From positions 1-42,253 of the forward strand of contig SKJE01000098.1 of the NCBI GenBank assembly GCA_007116075.1: DNA of 42,253 nt, given 5' to 3'. This stretch comes from Spirochaetia bacterium (GTDB taxonomy: Bacteria; Spirochaetota; Spirochaetia; PWKH01). Below the pieces are notes generated by a model that saw only the letters and a list, made by a program, of their open reading frames with translations, did not search any database and was not told the origin of the DNA. Shown one piece after another: positions 40,182 to 42,253 of this stretch (positions are counted from its first letter, which is position 1; each line of letters starts with the position of its first letter). Both the position numbers and the translations under genes were made by a program.

Positions 40182-40817
40182 ATGGATGTGAAAATAATCG
40201 GGATTACCGGAGGCAGTGGTTCGGGCAAGTCAACTATTGTACAGAAAATTGCCGAAATCATCGATGATTTTGTTTTTATCGCTCAGGATAACTATTATCA
40301 TTCAGCTGAGTTCATTAATAATGAAAACATCACCGCCTTTAATTTTGATCATCCCGATGCCTTTGACTCAGACCTGCTGCTGCAGCATCTACTTGACCTG
40401 AAAGCATGCCGAAGCATCGAAATGCCTCAGTATGACTTTGTGAACCATAGGAGACAGGATAAGACCTGCCGCTGTGAGCCTAAACAGCTGGTAATTCTCG
40501 AGGGGCTGATGATTCTTTCGGACCCGAGGATTCGTGATGTGCTTGACCTGAAACTCTATGTTGATACCCCTGACGATGTGCGGTTTATTAGGAGACTTCA
40601 GCGAGATGTTGATCAACGCGGCAGAACCGTGCAGTCAGTGATTACCCAGTACCTGGAAAAGGTGAGGCCGGGACACTTCAACTTCATAGAGCCGACAAAG
40701 ATTTATGCTGATCTCATCATACCTGAGGGAGGATACAACGAACGGGCCTTGAAAGTCCTGCTGCCCTTTATTCGTCAGATAACCCGGGGGGAGTATTCCG
40801 CCGATACTTCTTCCTGA
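40182..40817 (+). CDS. udk: Uridine kinase
   Basis: 211 residues. Phosphorylates uridine and cytidine in pyrimidine salvage. P-loop GGSGSGKSTI is at about 9-18, then IAQDNYYHSA, FNFDHPDAFDSDLL, MPQYDFVNHRR and LEGLMILSDPRIRDVLDLKLYVDTPDDVRFIRRLQRDVDQRGR, all typical. RBS AAGGGG. The last 50 bp overlap the convergent yidD gene. Confidence 0.94.
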   Translation: MDVKIIGITGGSGSGKSTIVQKIAEIIDDFVFIAQDNYYHSAEFINNENITAFNFDHPDAFDSDLLLQHLLDLKACRSIEMPQYDFVNHRRQDKTCRCEPKQLVILEGLMILSDPRIRDVLDLKLYVDTPDDVRFIRRLQRDVDQRGRTVQSVITQYLEKVRPGHFNFIEPTKIYADLIIPEGGYNERALKVLLPFIRQITRGEYSADTSS

Positions 40818-41061
40818 TATCCTCCCATGCGAAACGGTCTGGTACCGGATCGTCACCACCGTCATAGAGACCATGGCAGCGGGTTATGCGTGTAACCGAT
40901 AGGATGATTCCTTTGATTACCCCGTGACGCTTAAAGGCTTCAATGGTATAGGCTGAACAGGTTGGACGATAGATGCAGCTTGCCGGAAGCAGGGGAGAAA
41001 GGATAAGCCGGTACAGATATACAGGAATGAGAAACAAATTGACAAGAATGCGTCGGAACAT
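40768..41061 (-). CDS. yidD: Membrane protein insertion efficiency factor
   Basis: 97 residues. The amphipathic YidD protein that assists YidC insertion. The core ILSPLLPASCIYRPTCSAYTIEAFKRHGVIKGIILSVTRITRCHG matches the family, including the two conserved Cys-containing stretches (YRPTCSxY and RCHG), followed by a short polar tail. It lies outside the usual rpmH-rnpA-yidC context. No clear RBS. The 3' half of the tail overlaps udk on the other strand. Confidence 0.92.
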   Translation of the reverse strand: MFRRILVNLFLIPVYLYRLILSPLLPASCIYRPTCSAYTIEAFKRHGVIKGIILSVTRITRCHGLYDGGDDPVPDRFAWEDIRKKYRRNTPPGLSDE

Positions 41062-41099
41062 GATAGTAAGCTACGCTTTTCGGTAAAGAAAAGCAATAT

Positions 41100-41124
41100 C
41101 CTGGGTCACAGTTTCTGACCCAGG
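41100..41124. repeat. Inverted repeat between yidD and the small basic gene
   Basis: CCTGGGTCA-CAGTTTC-TGACCCAGG, a perfect 9-bp dyad with a 7-nt loop, 12 bp upstream of the -35 box at 41137. It lacks a U-run, so an operator or a relic terminator are both possible. Confidence 0.45.
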
Positions 41125-41136
41125 TAGGAATACCCT

Positions 41137-41165
41137 TTGACGAAGGAACAGAAAAAGTATATATT
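41137..41165 (+). promoter_or_regulatory. Strong sigma-70-type promoter of the 56-residue gene
   Basis: TTGACG (41137-41142), a 17-bp spacer and TATATT (41160-41165), with an A-rich spacer. The start is expected near 41172, giving a leader of about 33 nt with a GGAGG RBS. Confidence 0.7.
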
Positions 41166-41204
41166 GTTCTCGTCTGATATCGTATATACGTGGAGGAATA
41201 GCAT

Positions 41205-41375
41205 ATGGCTGGAAAAGTATCTAAGAACGCCCGTCGTGATGGAGCAAAGCAGCTCAGTAGCAGATGGGGTGGTGTGATTAAAATGAAATCAGTATTTGAG
41301 AACGGCAAGCTTCGTCACGTTGCTTACTGTGAAAAAACCGGCAATACAGCCCGGAAAGTACGAGATCTTATGTAG
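41205..41375 (+). CDS. Small basic protein, 56 residues, unknown function
   Basis: Begins MAGKVSKNARRDGAKQL and continues with SRWGGVIKMKSVFENGKLRHVAYCEKTGNTARKVRDLM. It has 14 Lys/Arg against 4 Asp/Glu. I do not recognise the family. It is well supported as a gene: a near-consensus promoter 40 bp upstream, GGAGG 8 nt before the ATG, and an intrinsic terminator 20 bp after the stop. The composition resembles a ribosome- or nucleic-acid-associated protein, but this is inference. Monocistronic, divergent from yidD. Confidence 0.8.
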   Translation: MAGKVSKNARRDGAKQLSSRWGGVIKMKSVFENGKLRHVAYCEKTGNTARKVRDLM

Positions 41376-41394
41376 GTTTCGGTGTTGTTGAAGT

Positions 41395-41428
41395 GGGTTC
41401 AGTTTTTTTTAACTGGCCCCTTTTTTTT
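41395..41428 (+). terminator. Intrinsic terminator of the small basic gene
   Basis: Stem GGGTTCAGTT / AACTGGCCCC (10 positions with one mismatch and one G-U), T6 loop, followed by T8. Lies 20 bp after the stop codon. Confidence 0.8.
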
Positions 41429-41432
41429 GCCC

Positions 41433-41462
41433 AAAATAAAGCCGCCCCTGTTACGGGGCGGC
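41433..41462 (-). terminator. Intrinsic terminator of the nucleotidase-like gene
   Basis: Stem GCCGCCCC / GGGGCGGC (8 bp, GC only) with a 6-nt loop. On the minus strand it is followed by TTTATTTT and lies 18 bp after the gene's stop codon. Confidence 0.85.
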
Positions 41463-41480
41463 CATATTCATTCGAAAGTT

Positions 41481-42253
41481 TTAAAGGGTCTCGAAGAGGA
41501 GGTCAGTAAGGTTTACTCCGGTTCCGACTACGGGAACTCCAGGAAGTAATGCCTCAGCCAGAACTCTGGTAGCTGCAATTGTATACACACTGTCTTGCTG
41601 GACAGCACGTCTATCCCTTCTTATACGGAATACGCGACTGCCAGGTTCTGCTGCACGGTTCAGTACAGCCTGCATACCGCTGATCTGGGGAAACCAGTCG
41701 CTGGGCAGTTCATAAAGTGCTGCTTCCAGTACTTCATAAAGATCACTGCCGTATACATCTATCAATACAATCTCCCCGGTATTTGGAAAGTGAGACTGCA
41801 GTTCACTTAATGTACGCTCTCCAGCCTCAAGTGTACCGGCAATCTGGCCAGCAATGAGTACCGCCGCATCAGCTCCGGTAACATCCTGCATGATCCTAGT
41901 GACTCTTCTTCCAAGAGATGTTTGACGCTCCCTCAGGTCGGCAGCATCACCACGCAGTGTTTCCTCAACAGTCATTACCGGGACAGGGACGAGGCTTTCC
42001 TCAACATCTATTTCAGCCTCTCTGAGCAGTGCTACCACTGAAGAGTCAGCGGTCAGTCCAGCCTCTGCAAGCATAGGTCGATCTACCAGCAGGGAGTCAG
42101 CCGATACTACCTTGTTATCCTCAAGGGATAGTTCGATACCACCGACATTGCGTACACCGCCGGTCTGGGCAAGCAGAGTAGTTCCGAGAAACAGCGGCTG
42201 ATCAACTGCAAAGTCACTTCCACTGTCGATAATCACATCAATCCGTCCATCAA
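41481..42253 (-). CDS. 5'-nucleotidase-like protein, C-terminal part
   Basis: The frame runs off the window edge, so only the last 257 residues are seen. The first residues are the end of a metallophosphatase domain (DGRIDVIIDSGSDFA, then TLLAQTGGVRNVGGIELSL). In UshA-type enzymes the equivalent position reads GHxH and supplies metal ligands; here it reads SGSD, so metal binding may be impaired. The rest is a 5'-nucleotidase C-terminal domain (about 110-257: VLIAGQIAGTLEAGERTLSELQSHFPNTGEIVLIDVYGSDLYEVLEAAL). Such proteins are normally periplasmic or surface-bound; the signal peptide would lie outside the window. It ends at a strong terminator. Confidence 0.8.
   Translation of the reverse strand, partial: DGRIDVIIDSGSDFAVDQPLFLGTTLLAQTGGVRNVGGIELSLEDNKVVSADSLLVDRPMLAEAGLTADSSVVALLREAEIDVEESLVPVPVMTVEETLRGDAADLRERQTSLGRRVTRIMQDVTGADAAVLIAGQIAGTLEAGERTLSELQSHFPNTGEIVLIDVYGSDLYEVLEAALYELPSDWFPQISGMQAVLNRAAEPGSRVFRIRRDRRAVQQDSVYTIAATRVLAEALLPGVPVVGTGVNLTDLLFETL

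Noticed and set aside
1-42253. CRISPR arrays, IS elements, prophage genes, rRNA genes
   Set aside because: No direct-repeat arrays, transposase or phage-type proteins, terminal inverted repeats or rRNA sequence were seen. Only two tRNAs were found by reading.

Overview
The window reads as the chromosome of a spirochaete, most likely a free-living or fermentative member of the Spirochaetales rather than a reduced pathogen. The main reason is gene order from about 25.4 to 35.4 kb: rplU-rpmA-obgE-nadD-yqeK-(lipoprotein)-rsfS, then ispE-spoVG-tRNA-Gln-rplY-pth-tilS-ftsH. From memory this matches the arrangement in Borrelia (spoVG-L25-pth-tilS-ftsH downstream of the L21/L27/obg block). GTP-type PEP carboxykinase, type III glutamine synthetase, phosphotransacetylase and a NifA-like activator fit an anaerobic fermenter with its own nitrogen metabolism. 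The DNA is moderately GC-rich by eye. tRNAs lack an encoded CCA. I see no phage, IS element, integron or CRISPR array.

Layout. (1) 1-3.5 kb: end of a PTS EIIC-like membrane protein, GTP-PEPCK (minus), a 392-bp gap and a GNAT gene. (2) 3.5-9.2 kb: a nitrogen-control region on the minus strand, in the order nifA-like activator, amtB, glnB, glnA (type III). (3) 9.2-14.7 kb: a tightly packed minus-strand run of rRNA m5C methyltransferase, DUF362-ferredoxin, small membrane exporter, UvrD/PcrA-like helicase, GNAT and a short asparaginase-domain protein, leading into the nifA-like gene. (4) 14.8-25.3 kb: pgm, an esterase, an unknown two-TM protein, comEC, rsmA, pta, tyrA, mtaB and argS. (5) 25.4-37.2 kb: the conserved translation and ribosome-biogenesis blocks ending with lepA at a strong bidirectional terminator. 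(6) 37.2-42.3 kb: a PpiD-like foldase, tRNA-Pro, an OlsB-like acyltransferase with udk, yidD, an unlisted 56-codon gene, and a partial 5'-nucleotidase-like gene.

The most interesting part is the nitrogen region. Both glnA and amtB have clear sigma-54 promoters (GG-N10-GC) immediately upstream of the chosen start codons. About 75-115 bp further upstream each has a pair of palindromes of the form TCCTACA-N4-TGTAGGA, with centres 30-31 bp apart. A fifth copy sits between the asparaginase-like gene and the nifA-like gene, 6 nt before the activator's start codon, overlapping its only Shine-Dalgarno-like sequence. The simplest reading is a self-contained regulon: the GAF-AAA+-Fis activator binds this palindrome, drives amtB-glnB and glnA through sigma-54, and regulates itself. 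The PII protein lacks the tyrosine that is uridylylated in enteric PII.

Other points to check are an 84-residue hyperacidic protein with no Lys or Arg and its own promoter and RBS, a 56-residue basic protein with a near-consensus promoter and terminator, two probable leaderless mRNAs, and a nucleotidase-like protein that has lost its GHxH metal motif. All assignments come from reading the sequence. No database search was run.
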